Shown here piece by piece: positions 1 to 8,527 of a DNA stretch of 64,000 nucleotides. The DNA is taken from NCBI RefSeq assembly GCF_014083985.1, contig NZ_CP046907.1:186001-250000 (forward strand). Reading direction: 5' to 3'. The translations under genes and the position numbers were made by a program. Positions within the stretch are counted from its first letter, which is position 1. Every line of letters starts with the position of its first letter. The DNA comes from Streptomyces sp. SCUT-3 (GTDB lineage: Bacteria; Actinomycetota; Actinomycetes; Streptomycetales; Streptomycetaceae). Under the pieces are notes generated by a model, which was given only the letters and a program-made list of their open reading frames with translations, searched no databases and was not told the DNA's origin.

Positions 1-1
1 G

Positions 2-448
2 GTGGCCGCCGTCTTCGGCGTGCAGCCGGAGGTGGCGCTGGAGCGGATGTACTCGGTGGCGGCGGTGGCCGGCCGCTACGACGTCGTCTCCCACCTCGGC
101 CGCGACCTGCGGCTGCTGCTGGCGAAGAACCCCGCCGGCTGGCTGGAGACGTTCTCGCTGATCGACGGCCCGCCCGCGCCGGTCATCCTGTCGGTCAACG
201 CCCGCGGCGCCGACGGCACCGACACCTCGTGGCTGTGGGACGTCGACTACACCAGGCTCGCCGGCCACCCGATCTTCGTCCTCGGCGACCGCAAGCTGGA
301 CCTCGCGGTGCGCCTGGAGGTCGCCGGCCTGGACTTCCGCGTCTGCGAGGACCTGGGCGAGGCGGTGCGCTCCGCGCCCGCGGGCCGGATCGAGGTCATC
401 GCCAACTACACCGCGTTCCAGGACCTGCGCCGCCAGGTCGGCAACTGA
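2..448 (+). CDS. murT: MurT C-terminal part (lipid II isoglutaminyl synthase ligase subunit), partial
   Basis: The 5' end lies outside the window; codons are in frame from base 2 to a TGA. The 148 visible residues are the C-terminal DUF1727-type domain of MurT, with the conserved segment ADGTDTSWLWDVDY around residue 70; family knowledge places a catalytic Asp in this motif. MurT activates the alpha-carboxyl of the D-Glu residue in lipid II with ATP, and ammonia from GatD amidates it to iso-glutamine in the cytoplasm. gatD follows 26 bp downstream on the same strand, the usual actinobacterial and firmicute operon order. The Mur ligase middle domain is not visible here. Confidence 0.93.
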   Translation: MAAVFGVQPEVALERMYSVAAVAGRYDVVSHLGRDLRLLLAKNPAGWLETFSLIDGPPAPVILSVNARGADGTDTSWLWDVDYTRLAGHPIFVLGDRKLDLAVRLEVAGLDFRVCEDLGEAVRSAPAGRIEVIANYTAFQDLRRQVGN

Positions 449-474
449 CGCCCCGGAAGGTACCGAGAGAGACC

Positions 475-1203
475 ATGAGCGACTCCAGCCTGCGACTGGT
501 GTGGATCTACCCCGACCTGCTGAGCACCTACGGGGACCAGGGCAACGCCCTGGTGGTGGAGCGGCGCGCCCGGCAGCGCCGTCTCAACGTCACGCGGATC
601 GACGTGCGGTCGGACCAGCCGGTGCCGACCTCCGGCGACATCTACCTGATCGGCGGCGGCGAGGACCGGCCGCAGCGGCTGGCCGCCGAGCGGCTGCGCC
701 GGGACGGCGGCCTGCAGCGGGCCGTGGACAACGGCGCGATCGTCTTCTCGGTGTGCGCCGGCTACCAGATCCTGGGGCACGAGTTCGTCAACGACCTGGG
801 CCGCCCCGAGCCGGGCCTGGGCCTGCTGGACGTGCACAGCACCCGCGGCGAGGGCGCGCGGTGCGTGGGCGACGTGCTGGCCGACATCGACGAGCGGCTG
901 AACCTGCCGCCGCTGACCGGCTTCGAGAACCACCAGGGCGTCACCCACCTGGGGCCCACGGCGCGGCCGTTCGCCAAGGTCAGGTTCGGCCGGGGCAACG
1001 GGACCGGGGACGGCACCGAGGGCGCGTGGAACGACACCGTCTTCGGCACCTACATGCACGGCCCGGTGATGGCGCGGAACCCTCAGATCGCCGACCTGCT
1101 CATCAAGTTGGCCCTGGACGTCAACGCCCTGCCCCCGGTCGACGAGACGTGGTACGAGGCGCTGCGCGACGAGCGGATCGCCGCGGCCACGGCGGCGACC
1201 TGA
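475..1203 (+). CDS. gatD: GatD, glutamine amidotransferase subunit of lipid II isoglutaminyl synthase
   Basis: This 242-residue class I (triad) glutaminase-like protein belongs to the CobB/CobQ type. The nucleophile is Cys94 in FSVCAGYQ, exactly the position reported for the family, and the partner His is His195 in GTYMHGP. The start ATG at 475 follows GAGAGA at a suitable distance. GatD hydrolyses glutamine and passes ammonia to MurT, amidating the peptidoglycan stem peptide. It directly follows murT, so the two are almost certainly cotranscribed. Nothing is unusual in length or motifs. Confidence 0.95.
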   Translation: MSDSSLRLVWIYPDLLSTYGDQGNALVVERRARQRRLNVTRIDVRSDQPVPTSGDIYLIGGGEDRPQRLAAERLRRDGGLQRAVDNGAIVFSVCAGYQILGHEFVNDLGRPEPGLGLLDVHSTRGEGARCVGDVLADIDERLNLPPLTGFENHQGVTHLGPTARPFAKVRFGRGNGTGDGTEGAWNDTVFGTYMHGPVMARNPQIADLLIKLALDVNALPPVDETWYEALRDERIAAATAAT

Positions 1204-1292
1204 GTATGTTCCGCCTTGTAACATAACCTTCGTCAATCCATCCGGACGACGTGGTCCGGCCCCCCGGTCGAGTCGCGAAGGTAGTTGGGGCA

Positions 1293-2318
1293 ATGCGTAT
1301 AGGCGTGCTGACGTCCGGGGGCGACTGCCCCGGTCTGAACGCGGTGATCCGCTCGGTCGTGCACCGGGCGGTCGTCGACCACGGCGACGAGGTCGTCGGG
1401 TTCCTCGACGGCTGGCGGGGGCTCCTGGAGTGCGACTACCGCCCCCTCGACCTGGAGGCGGTCGGCGGCATCCTGGCCCGCGGCGGCACGATCCTGGGCT
1501 CCTCCCGCGTCCAGCCCGCCCACCTGCGCGACGGGGTGGAGCGAGCCCGGGAGCACGTGGCCGACCTGGGGCTGGACGCGGTGATCCCGATCGGCGGCGA
1601 GGGCACCCTCAAGGCGGCCCGGCTGCTCTCCGACGCCGGGCTGCCGATCGTCGGCGTACCCAAGACGATCGACAACGACATCGCCGCCACCGACGTCACC
1701 TTCGGCTTCGACACCGCCGTCGGGGTGGCCACCGAGGCGCTGGACCGGCTCAAGACCACCGCCGAGTCGCACCAGCGGGTGCTCATCGTGGAGGTCATGG
1801 GCCGGCACACCGGGTGGATCGCGCTGCACTCGGGCATGGCCGCGGGCGCGCACGCCATCGTGGTCCCCGAGCGCCCGTTCGACATCGAGGAGCTGACCGA
1901 ACTGGTCGGCAAGCGGTTCGCCGCGGGCAAGCGGTTCGCCATCGTGGTGGTCTCCGAGGGCGCCAAGCCCAGGCCCGGCACGATGGCGTTCGACGAGGGC
2001 GGCAAGGACGTCTACGGCCACGAGCGGTTCGCCGGCGTGGCGCGGCAGCTGTCCGCGGAACTGGAGCAGCGCCTGGGCAAGGAGGCCCGCCCGGTGATCC
2101 TGGGCCACGTCCAGCGCGGCGGCACCCCGACCGCCTACGACCGGGTGCTGGCGACCCGCTTCGGCTGGCACGCGGTGGAGGCGGTGCACGACGGCGCCTT
2201 CGGGATGATGACCGCGCTGCGCGGCACCGACATCACCCTGGTCCCGCTCGCCGAGGCCGTGAAGACCCTCAAGACCGTTCCCGCCGAGCGCTACACCGAG
2301 GCCGAGTGCGTGCTGTGA
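1293..2318 (+). CDS. pfkA: 6-phosphofructokinase
   Basis: This 341-residue group A phosphofructokinase phosphorylates fructose 6-phosphate in glycolysis. The N-terminal loop GGDCPGLNAVIR (residues 9-20), PKTIDND (123-129) and MGRHTGW are diagnostic. The donor-determining positions are Gly104 in GGEGT and Lys124. In actinobacterial enzymes Gly104 goes with ATP and Asp104 with pyrophosphate, so ATP use is inferred, although Lys124 is the residue typical of the PPi branch. ATG at 1293 (MRIGVLTSGG) is preferred to the longer frame because the conserved fold starts there. A strong hairpin follows the stop. Confidence 0.93.
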   Translation: MRIGVLTSGGDCPGLNAVIRSVVHRAVVDHGDEVVGFLDGWRGLLECDYRPLDLEAVGGILARGGTILGSSRVQPAHLRDGVERAREHVADLGLDAVIPIGGEGTLKAARLLSDAGLPIVGVPKTIDNDIAATDVTFGFDTAVGVATEALDRLKTTAESHQRVLIVEVMGRHTGWIALHSGMAAGAHAIVVPERPFDIEELTELVGKRFAAGKRFAIVVVSEGAKPRPGTMAFDEGGKDVYGHERFAGVARQLSAELEQRLGKEARPVILGHVQRGGTPTAYDRVLATRFGWHAVEAVHDGAFGMMTALRGTDITLVPLAEAVKTLKTVPAERYTEAECVL

Positions 2319-2347
2319 GCGCGGGCCGCCGACGGCCTTCCCCTCAA

Positions 2348-2385
2348 GAACCGCCCCCGGCCGGGCCCCCGGCCGGGGGCGGTTC
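2348..2385 (+). terminator. Intrinsic-type terminator after pfkA
   Basis: A perfect 15-bp inverted repeat (arms 2348-2362 and 2371-2385, 8-nt loop) lies 29 bp after the pfkA stop. There is no long T tract, as is usual for high-GC actinobacteria. Confidence 0.75.
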
Positions 2386-2445
2386 TAGGCTGGTGCGGGC
2401 ACAAGCCCTGCGAAACGGCGCATTGCGGCGCGCACGACGGGAGAG

Positions 2446-3435
2446 ATGACGGCCATGGACCACAGCGGGCACGGCATGCCGGGGATGGACCTGCCGCCCT
2501 TCACCCTGGGGCGGGGCCTCGCCTTCAGCCCCGACCTGTTCTGGCTCACCGGCTGCCTGGTCGCCCTGCTCCTCTACGGGTGGGCCGTGGCGCGGCTGCA
2601 CCGGCGCGGCGACTCCTGGCCGGTCAACCGGACGGTCTGGTTCGTCACGGGTGTGCTGACCGTCGTGCTGGTCACCTGCACCGGGCTCAACGACTACGGC
2701 ATGGTCATGTTCAGCGTGCACATGGTGCAGCACATGATCATCAGCATGCTCTCCCCCATCATGATCCTGCTCGGCTCCCCGGTGACGCTGGCCCTGCGGG
2801 CGCTGCCGTCCGCGGGCCGGGGCCGCAAGGGGCCGCGCGAGCTGCTGGTGGCGCTGCTGCACAGCCGCTACATGCGGGTGATCACGCACGCGGGGTTCAC
2901 CATCCCGATGTTCATCGCCAGCCTGTACGTGCTCTACTTCACCCCGCTGTTCGACTTCCTGATGGAGAGCAGGACCGGTCACATCGTGATGATGGTCCAC
3001 TTCCTGGCCGTGGGCCTGTCCTTCTTCTGGCCGATCATGGGCGTGGACCCGGGGCCGAACCGCCCGGGCCACGTGATGCGCATGCTGGAGCTGTTCATCG
3101 GGATGCCCTTCCACGCGTTCTTCGGCATCGCCTTCATGATGTCGTCCGCGGTGATGGTGGACACCTTCGCGAACCCGCCCGCCTCGCTGGGCATCGACCC
3201 GCTGGCCGACCAGCAGGCGGGCGGCGGCATCGCCTGGGCGTTCAGCGAGATCCCCACGCTGGTGGTGCTGCTGGCACTGATGGCCCAGTGGTCGAAGTCG
3301 GAGGCCCGCAGGGCCAAGCGTTCGGACCGGGCGGCCGACCGCGACGGGGACGCCGAGCTGAACGCCTACAACGCCTACCTGGCCTCCCTGGAGGCCCGCA
3401 GCCGCGACGCCGGCCTGTCCGGCAGCTCCGGCTGA
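2446..3435 (+). CDS. CtaG-type cytochrome c oxidase assembly membrane protein
   Basis: This 329-residue polytopic membrane protein has about seven hydrophobic segments (near residues 25-45, 62-82, 88-112, 145-168, 180-205, 210-232 and 265-285). The His/Met-rich start (MDHSGHGMPGMD) and the HMVQHM motif in the third segment are typical of the caa3_CtaG family, which helps copper delivery or assembly of haem-copper oxidase. The start ATG at 2446 has GGGAGAG just upstream. It is flanked by terminators on both sides, so it is probably monocistronic. No oxidase subunit genes are near, and the exact substrate is inferred from the family. Confidence 0.85.
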   Translation: MTAMDHSGHGMPGMDLPPFTLGRGLAFSPDLFWLTGCLVALLLYGWAVARLHRRGDSWPVNRTVWFVTGVLTVVLVTCTGLNDYGMVMFSVHMVQHMIISMLSPIMILLGSPVTLALRALPSAGRGRKGPRELLVALLHSRYMRVITHAGFTIPMFIASLYVLYFTPLFDFLMESRTGHIVMMVHFLAVGLSFFWPIMGVDPGPNRPGHVMRMLELFIGMPFHAFFGIAFMMSSAVMVDTFANPPASLGIDPLADQQAGGGIAWAFSEIPTLVVLLALMAQWSKSEARRAKRSDRAADRDGDAELNAYNAYLASLEARSRDAGLSGSSG

Positions 3436-3465
3436 ACCCGGCCCCGCCCCGGCGGCACGCCCCCC

Positions 3466-3506
3466 GCGGCCCCGGTTCCCGCCCTCCCGGCGGGAACCGG
3501 GGCCGC
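3466..3506 (+). terminator. Terminator after the CtaG-like gene
   Basis: A perfect 18-bp inverted repeat (arms 3466-3483 and 3489-3506, 5-nt loop) lies 30 bp downstream of the CtaG-like stop codon. Confidence 0.8.
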
Positions 3507-3563
3507 GCGCTGTGGCCGCGCCGCCGTCCGCGCGCCACCATGGGAGCAGGGAGGAGGGCGACG

Positions 3564-3722
3564 ATGCCTGTTTCCTTGAAGGCCATGACGGTGCTCACCC
3601 TGGTGACCCTGGTGGTGCTGTCGCTGTACAGCGCCGCGGTCGGCGGCAACGGCTGGCTGTGGTTCGCCTGGGTGGTGCTGGGAGCCGCCACGGCTGCCGC
3701 GGCGACGACCCCCCGAAGCTGA
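3564..3722 (+). CDS. Small two-helix membrane protein, unknown function
   Basis: The product is 52 residues long. It starts at ATG 3564 behind a strong GGGAGGAGGG ribosome-binding site. Two hydrophobic stretches (about residues 8-27 and 30-47) suggest a helical hairpin in the membrane with a short polar loop (GGNGW). It resembles small conserved actinobacterial membrane proteins, but I do not recognise a named family. Terminators on both sides make it a single-gene unit. Confidence 0.65.
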   Translation: MPVSLKAMTVLTLVTLVVLSLYSAAVGGNGWLWFAWVVLGAATAAAATTPRS

Positions 3723-3723
3723 A

Positions 3724-3761
3724 GGGCGGCGCCGGCCGCGGAACACGCGGGGGCGCCGCCC
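3724..3761. terminator. Bidirectional terminator between convergent genes
   Basis: A 10-bp perfect inverted repeat (arms 3724-3733 and 3752-3761) lies between the stop of the small membrane protein gene and the stop of the convergent protease-inhibitor gene. Confidence 0.6.
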
Positions 3762-3767
3762 GGGCCG

Positions 3768-4187
3768 TCAGAAGCGGAAGACCGGGCCGGTCGCGGACTC
3801 GAGCTCGCAGGCGTTGCCGTAGGTGCGCCGCCATTCGATCCTCCGGCCGCGCCAGGTGCCGGTGGCGGCGGCCGTCACCGGGTCGTGCACGGCCGTGCAC
3901 ATGCCCGCTCTCCCGCGCAGCGCGCCGAAGTCGCCGCGGGCCCTCTCGATCGCCGCGCACGCCCGGGCGGCCCGCGGGTGCCGGCCGCCGGGCGGCCTGC
4001 AGTCCAGCTCCACCCCGCGCCACCAGGTGCGCTCGCTTCCGGAGACGCTGAGCTGCAGGTGGTCGGCGGCCTGCGGGCCCGCGCCCGGCGCGCGGTCCGC
4101 CGCCGCGGCAGGGCCCGGGGCGGCGGGGCCGGCAGCCAGGGCGGCGAGGAGCGCGAGGGGTGCGGCGAGGGTACGGGCGGCGTTCAA
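3768..4187 (-). CDS. Secreted subtilisin inhibitor-like protein (SSI family)
   Basis: The product is 139 residues long with an Ala/Leu-rich signal peptide (about 1-30). The mature part matches the Streptomyces subtilisin inhibitor family, with four cysteines (63, 77, 97, 127) at the two canonical disulfide positions and motifs LDCRPPGGRHP and HDPVTA. Aligning CTAV-HDPV with the SSI reactive loop puts the P1 residue at Ala99. Small P1 residues suit subtilisin- or elastase-like targets rather than trypsin (inference). The start is TTG at 4187, supported by GGAGG five bases upstream. SSI proteins are extracellular dimers that control secreted proteases. Confidence 0.9.
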   Translation of the reverse strand: MNAARTLAAPLALLAALAAGPAAPGPAAAADRAPGAGPQAADHLQLSVSGSERTWWRGVELDCRPPGGRHPRAARACAAIERARGDFGALRGRAGMCTAVHDPVTAAATGTWRGRRIEWRRTYGNACELESATGPVFRF

Positions 4188-4469
4188 CGGTGCCTCCGGG
4201 CAAGAGGGCGGGCGGACGTGTGCGCCCCATGATCAGCCGCCGCGGTCCCGGGGGAACGGCTCGCGGTCCGCGTCACCCGGAAGGCCGTGCCGGTTCATCC
4301 GTCGGGCGGACAACCGGCCGGGCACCGCCGACCGGTTCGGTGGCCGCTCGCTGCGCTGCGCACCGCGAGGAGCGCGGTCCGCTGCTCACCGCGTGCGGGA
4401 GGGCGGACGGTTCGCGGGCCGGTCCGGGCAGGTGGCCCGCACGGCGCCGGTCCACCGCGGCCGCCGGGG

Positions 4470-5689
4470 TCACAGGAAGCGCCGGACGGGCGTGACGGCC
4501 GCCTCCAGGAGCCGCTGGGGAAGGGCGCGTCTGCGCCAGCGGCGTTCCTCGATCGGGTCGCTGAGGGCCGCGTCCTCCTCGAAGTGCTCGTCCAGGCGCG
4601 CGGTGAAGTCGTCGTCGATCACCGCGAGCATGACCTCCTCGTCGTGGTCGAGGGAGCGGCGGTTGAAGTTGGTGGAGCCGATCAGGGAGGCGATGCCGTC
4701 CACCGTGAGGATCTTGGCGTGCATCATCGTCGGCCGGTAGTGCAGGATCCGCACGCCGCAGGCGAGCAGGTCCTCGTAGAAGTTCTGGCCGGCCAGCTGG
4801 CAGACCCGCTTGTCGGTGTGCGGGCCGGGCAGCAGGATCTCGACCTGCACCCCGCGCCGCGCGGCCGCGCACAGCAGGTCGACGAAGTAGGCGTCCGGGG
4901 CGAAGTACGCGGTGGCCAGGCGCAGCCTGTGCTCCGCCGACTCCAGGACCACGCGCAGCAGTGTCTGCATGTCCTGCCAGCCGAAGCTGGCCGACCCGCG
5001 GACCACCTGGACGACGGCGCCGCCCTCCTCGCCGTCGCGGGGCACGTGCTGGACGAACCGGTCCCGGTCGTCGAACAGGTCGGGGCGGCACTCGGCCCAG
5101 TTCTGGGCGAACGCCGCCGCGATGCCGTCGACCGCGGGGCCGCGCACCTCGACGTGGGTGTCGCGCCACTCCCCCGGGTTGCGGGCGTCGCCGCACCACT
5201 CCTCGGCGATGCCGACGCCCCCGGTGAAGGCGACCTCCTCGTCCACGACCAGCACCTTGCGGTGGCAGCGGTGGTTCTGCTTGAACGGCGACAGCCACAG
5301 CGGCTTGCGGAACCAGGCGACCTCGACGCCGGCGCCGTCCATGAGGTCGAGCAGGTCCTTCTCGATCAGCCGGCTGCCGAAGCCGTCCAGCAGCAGGCGC
5401 ACGCGCACCCCGCCCGGGCCCGGTCGGCCAGCGCGCGGGCGAACCGCCGGGCTATCTCCCCGCGCCAGTAGACGAAGGTCATCATGTCCACGGTGTGGCG
5501 GGCCGCCTCGACGGCGCCGAGCATGGCGGGGAAGATCTCGTCGCCGTTGCGCAGGGGGACCAAGGTGTTCCCCTCGGTCGCCGCGATGCCGATGAGCCGT
5601 TCCAGGCGGCGGCGCATGCGCTGCCGCGGGTCGCCGAGTACGGGGGCCGCGGCGCCCTGTTCCGGTCCGTTCGCCTGCACGGTGGTCAT
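4470..5689 (-). CDS. Phospholipase D / cardiolipin synthase family protein (frame broken near 5408)
   Basis: Two reading frames together encode one protein of about 406 residues. The N-terminal part starts at ATG 5689 with AGGAGGA upstream and runs to ALADRARAG; the rest continues with [13 protein letters not shown] in the next frame. One missing base in the C/G run near 5408 explains the break. Two HKD motifs are intact: HRKVLVVD in the first half and HAKILTVD in the second, each followed by a GG or GSTN motif. This is the signature of bacterial PLD-type cardiolipin synthases or phospholipases. No transmembrane N-terminus is visible, so it resembles a ClsB-like soluble or peripheral form. 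Confidence 0.88.
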
Positions 5690-5850
5690 CGTCGTCGTTC
5701 CTCCTGCGGGGTCGGCCCGGTGCACGACCGGACACGGCCGCCCGGACGGGCGGCCACCAGGCACGTTCCCCAGTTCGATTTTTCCATTCCCCCCGTGCCC
5801 CGGTGTGCCCCCTGTCCGCCGGCCGGGAAGGGGTGGTTCGGGGGCCGTCG

Positions 5851-5888
5851 CCGCACCCACGAACCGCACCCACGAACCGCACCCACGA
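5851..5888. repeat. 13-bp tandem repeat, nearly three copies
   Basis: Units of CCGCACCCACGAA start at 5851, 5864 and 5877 (last copy 12 bp). They end just before the ribosome-binding site of the PIG-L gene and lie in the divergent promoter region shared with the phospholipase gene. Confidence 0.85.
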
Positions 5889-5900
5889 CAGGAGAGAGCC

Positions 5901-6634
5901 ATGGCCGGAGAACTCGCCCGCTGCCCGGGGACTGGCAGCGGGCCCTGGCGGTCGCCGCCCATCCCGACGACCTGGAGTACGGTGCCGCGTCCGCGGTCGC
6001 CGCCTGGACCGGCGAGGGCAAGGAGGTGTCCTACCTGCTGGCCACCAGGGGCGAGGCCGGCATCGACGGCCTGGAGCCGGACAGGGCCGCGCCGCTGCGC
6101 GAGCGCGAGCAGCGGGCCAGCGCCGCGGTGGTGGGGGTGTCCTCGGTGGAGTTCCTCGACCACCGCGACGGGGTGATCGAGTACGGGACCGCGCTGCGCC
6201 GGGACCTGGCCGCGGCGGTCCGCCGCCACCGCCCCGAGCTGCTGGTGACGGTCAACCACCGCGACACCTGGGAGCAGGGCGCGTGGAACACCCCCGACCA
6301 CCGGGCGGTGGGCCGGGCCGCCCTGGACGCGGCGGCGGACGCGGGCAACCGGTGGATCTTCCCCGAGCTGCTGGACGAGGCGGGGCTGCAGCCGTGGGAC
6401 GGGGTGCGGTGGGTGGCCGTGGCGGGTTCCCCGCGGCCCACGCACGCCGTGGACGTCACCGGCACCCTGGAGCGCGGCGTGCGGTCGCTGATGGAGCACC
6501 GCGCCTACGTCGGGGCGCTCACCGACGAGGACCCCGAGCGCTACTGCCGGGCCTTCCTGGAGGGGACCACCGGGGGCGCGGCCGGCCGGTTCGGCGGACG
6601 CCCCGCGGTGGCGTTCGAGCTCTTCCCCCGCTGA
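5901..6634 (+). CDS. PIG-L/LmbE family N-acetylglucosaminyl deacetylase (frame broken near 5920)
   Basis: ATG 5901 has a very good GGAGAGAG site upstream, but its frame leaves the conserved protein after about 10 codons. The adjacent frame then carries the whole PIG-L domain ([20 protein letters not shown] onward). One missing base near 5920 reconciles them. The zinc motif AHPDDLE and the later [19 protein letters not shown] segment (third metal ligand region) are present. Families of this type remove acetyl groups from GlcNAc conjugates; MshB (mycothiol) and related detoxifying enzymes are the actinobacterial examples. The substrate cannot be fixed here. Full length would be about 244 residues. 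Confidence 0.82.
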
Positions 6635-6721
6635 GGGCTCCCCCGCCCGCCGCCGGGCGGCCGCGGGCGGGGCGGAGGGGCGGCCGGTGCGCGGACGGGC
6701 GGGGCGCGCCGGGCGGGGCGC

Positions 6722-7051
6722 TCAGCGTGCGCCGGGGCGCCGGGGGCCGTCCTCGCCCCGGCCCGGGGCGCCGTCCCCGGGGGCGGGGTCCCGGCGGTGG
6801 GCGGCGATGCCGAAGCGCCGCTGTTCGCCCGGCGCGGAATCCACCGGCCGGAAGGCGGAGACGGTGCTGATCACCTGATCGTCCTCCGCCGGGTCCGGCT
6901 CCTGGAGTCGTTCCAGGTCGGAGGCGGAGACGAGGGCGACGAGCGGTTTGCCGTGGCGGGTCAGGACCACGCGCTCACCGCCGTAGACGACGCGGTTGAT
7001 CAGCTCGGCGAGTTCGGCTCGGGCTTGCGTCACGGGAATCTCGTGGGCCAT
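6722..7051 (-). CDS. Phd/YefM-type antitoxin, apparently orphan
   Basis: The product is 109 residues long. The first 55 residues (MAHEIPVTQARAEL...LTRHGKPLVALVSASDLERL) match the Phd/YefM antitoxin DNA-binding domain, and the charged, proline-rich C-terminal tail is long for the family. The start at 7051 has GGGGAG upstream. No RelE/Doc-like toxin follows: the next gene downstream is the convergent PIG-L gene. The divergent neighbour is a ClpP-like protease, and three 9-bp direct repeats lie between them. Antitoxins of this class are autorepressors and protease substrates, so the arrangement is suggestive. No link has been shown. Confidence 0.8.
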   Translation of the reverse strand: MAHEIPVTQARAELAELINRVVYGGERVVLTRHGKPLVALVSASDLERLQEPDPAEDDQVISTVSAFRPVDSAPGEQRRFGIAAHRRDPAPGDGAPGRGEDGPRRPGAR

Positions 7052-7062
7052 GCTCCCCATCA

Positions 7063-7089
7063 TACGTTCTGTACGTCCTGTACATTTTG
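7063..7089. promoter_or_regulatory. Three tandem 9-bp repeats in the antitoxin/clpP intergenic region
   Basis: TACGTTCTG (7063-7071), TACGTCCTG (7072-7080) and TACATTTTG (7081-7089) lie head to tail in the shortest part of the divergent intergenic region. On the minus strand TATGAT at about 7061-7066 could be the antitoxin -10 element. Repeats of this kind are plausible binding sites for the antitoxin (inference). Confidence 0.55.
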
Positions 7090-7093
7090 ACGT

Positions 7094-7115
7094 GCGGGGG
7101 CGGTCCTGCCCCCGC
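7094..7115 (+). other. GC-rich hairpin in the clpP leader
   Basis: An 8-bp perfect stem (7094-7101 with 7108-7115, loop GGTCCT) lies just upstream of the clpP ribosome-binding site (GGAGG). It could act as a leader hairpin or attenuator; no T tract follows. Confidence 0.4.
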
Positions 7116-7135
7116 GCCAGCACCGGAGGTGCCCG

Positions 7136-7741
7136 ATGCAGCGCCCTGCCGCCCGCCACGTCCTGCCGCAGTTCACCGAGCGCACCCCGCAGGGGGTGCG
7201 CACCCTCGACCCGTACTCCAAGCTCCTGGAGGAGCGCATCGTCGTCCTGGGGACGGTCGTCGACGACACCGCCGCCAACGACGTCATGGCGCAGCTGATC
7301 CACCTGGAGGGGGCCGCGCCGGAGCGCGACGTCTCCCTGTACATCAACTCCCCCGGCGGCTCGCTGACCGCGATGACCGCGATCCTCGACACCATGCAGT
7401 TCGTCTCCTGCGACGTCGCCACCGTCTGCATCGGCCAGGCCGCCTCGGCCGCCGCCGTGCTGCTCGCCGCCGGGGCACCGGGCAAGCGCCTGGCCACTCC
7501 CGGGTCGCGGGTGCTGATCCACCAGCCCTCCCTGGCCGAACCGGTCCGGGGGACGGCCGAGGAGCTGAGGATCCACGCCGGGGAGATCGCGCGGCAGGCG
7601 CGGATGCTGGAGGACCTGCTGGTGCGTCACACCGGCGGGAGCCGCGAGCGGGTGCGTGCCGCCCTGGAGCGGGACACCGTGCTGGACGCGCAGGAAGCAC
7701 TGCGCCACGGGCTGGTCGACCACGTCGTCTCGAAGCGGTGA
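7136..7741 (+). CDS. ClpP-family serine protease
   Basis: This 201-residue ClpP-like peptidase has the full Ser-His-Asp triad: Ser104 in [11 protein letters not shown], His129 in VLIHQPS and Asp180 in [13 protein letters not shown]. ClpP subunits form barrel-shaped degradation chambers fed by Clp ATPases. This is not beside tig or clpX, and is likely an accessory paralog of the kind actinomycetes carry. ATG 7136 has GGAGG upstream. A 101-codon gene starts 6 bp after its stop. The divergent antitoxin gene may share its promoter region. Confidence 0.9.
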   Translation: MQRPAARHVLPQFTERTPQGVRTLDPYSKLLEERIVVLGTVVDDTAANDVMAQLIHLEGAAPERDVSLYINSPGGSLTAMTAILDTMQFVSCDVATVCIGQAASAAAVLLAAGAPGKRLATPGSRVLIHQPSLAEPVRGTAEELRIHAGEIARQARMLEDLLVRHTGGSRERVRAALERDTVLDAQEALRHGLVDHVVSKR

Positions 7742-7747
7742 ACCGCC

Positions 7748-8053
7748 GTGCTGCCCGAACTCCCTCCCCTGCCGGCCCTGACCGGCGCCGAGGCGGAGGT
7801 GATCGACCGCTTCCTGGAGGTCGTCGACCTCCTCGGAAGGGCCAACCCCGCCCGCAGCCGCGACACCTACTCGGCCCTGCGCGCCGCCCAGGCACTGCCG
7901 GGACGCGCGGCGGCGCTGCGCGACGCGCTCGAACTGATGCACCGGCGCGGGGAGCGCGAACTGCACACCGCGACCATGGCCCGCGCCCTGCGGGTGCTGG
8001 ACGCGGAACGGCGCACCTCGTCGGTGACCCTCCCTCCCCCGCACCCCCGTTGA
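7748..8053 (+). CDS. Hypothetical protein downstream of clpP
   Basis: This 101-codon frame starts at GTG 7748, six bases after the clpP stop, and has the expected strong G/C third-position bias. The predicted protein is mostly helical (VIDRFLEVVDLLGRANPARSRD...), soluble and charged, with no signal peptide or recognised domain. The tight spacing suggests an operon with clpP. I do not recognise a family. Confidence 0.55.
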   Translation: MLPELPPLPALTGAEAEVIDRFLEVVDLLGRANPARSRDTYSALRAAQALPGRAAALRDALELMHRRGERELHTATMARALRVLDAERRTSSVTLPPPHPR

Positions 8054-8384
8054 GAGCACATCAGGTAACCCTTTCGGTGATGATCGAACCGACACACCGA
8101 CAACGGGAGTGCATGAATTCGCGCCCGGGAGGTTTGATCACGCGAATAAAAAAGCGCTGGTGAGAGCGGTTTCCCGTCACCCGGGAGCGGCTCGTCGCCG
8201 TCGGCCGGCCACCCGATCGGCCCGGGGGCGGACAGAAATCACCTGAATCCCCCTCCACTCGAATACGGGCACATTCACGAGCGACGATCACCAGCGACGA
8301 CAAGCCCCCGTCACCACGGCGGGGCGGTCCGGGCGGACGCCGAGTCCTGCCGCCGCACCGGACGACAGATCGACACACCTCGAA
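8054..8384. other. Intergenic region upstream of the riboswitch
   Basis: There is no convincing gene in this 331-bp stretch. It contains a locally A/T-rich patch near 8147-8157 and scattered palindromic GC runs. The promoter of the riboswitch transcript should lie here, but I cannot identify -35/-10 elements with confidence. Confidence 0.5.
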
Positions 8385-8388
8385 TCGG

Positions 8389-8508
8389 CAGGAACGGAGG
8401 ACCCGGCACGGCGGGGCCGCCCGTGAGGGACGGCTCCTTGGGGTGAAGCCGCGTCAGCGGCCGGGCAACTTCGCCGGCCCGAACCCGACAGGCAATCCTT
8501 CGCAGGCG
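8389..8508 (+). ncRNA. ydaO-type c-di-AMP riboswitch
   Basis: The segment contains the ordered conserved blocks of the actinobacterial ydaO/yuaA aptamer: AACGGAGGACCCGG at the 5' side, TTGGGGTGAAGCCGCG in the middle, then GGCCCGAACCCGACAGGCAA and TTCGCAGGCGG at the 3' side. It sits immediately upstream of an NlpC/P60 hydrolase gene, the classic target in actinobacteria. Ligand binding is known for the class to turn expression off when c-di-AMP is high. Confidence 0.9.
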
Positions 8509-8527
8509 GATGACGAAGGGCTCGTGC

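Noticed and set aside
8113-8163. A 16-residue ORF (MNSRPGGLITRIKKRW) upstream of the riboswitch
   Set aside because: Too short, with no clear ribosome-binding site or context; it may be chance.
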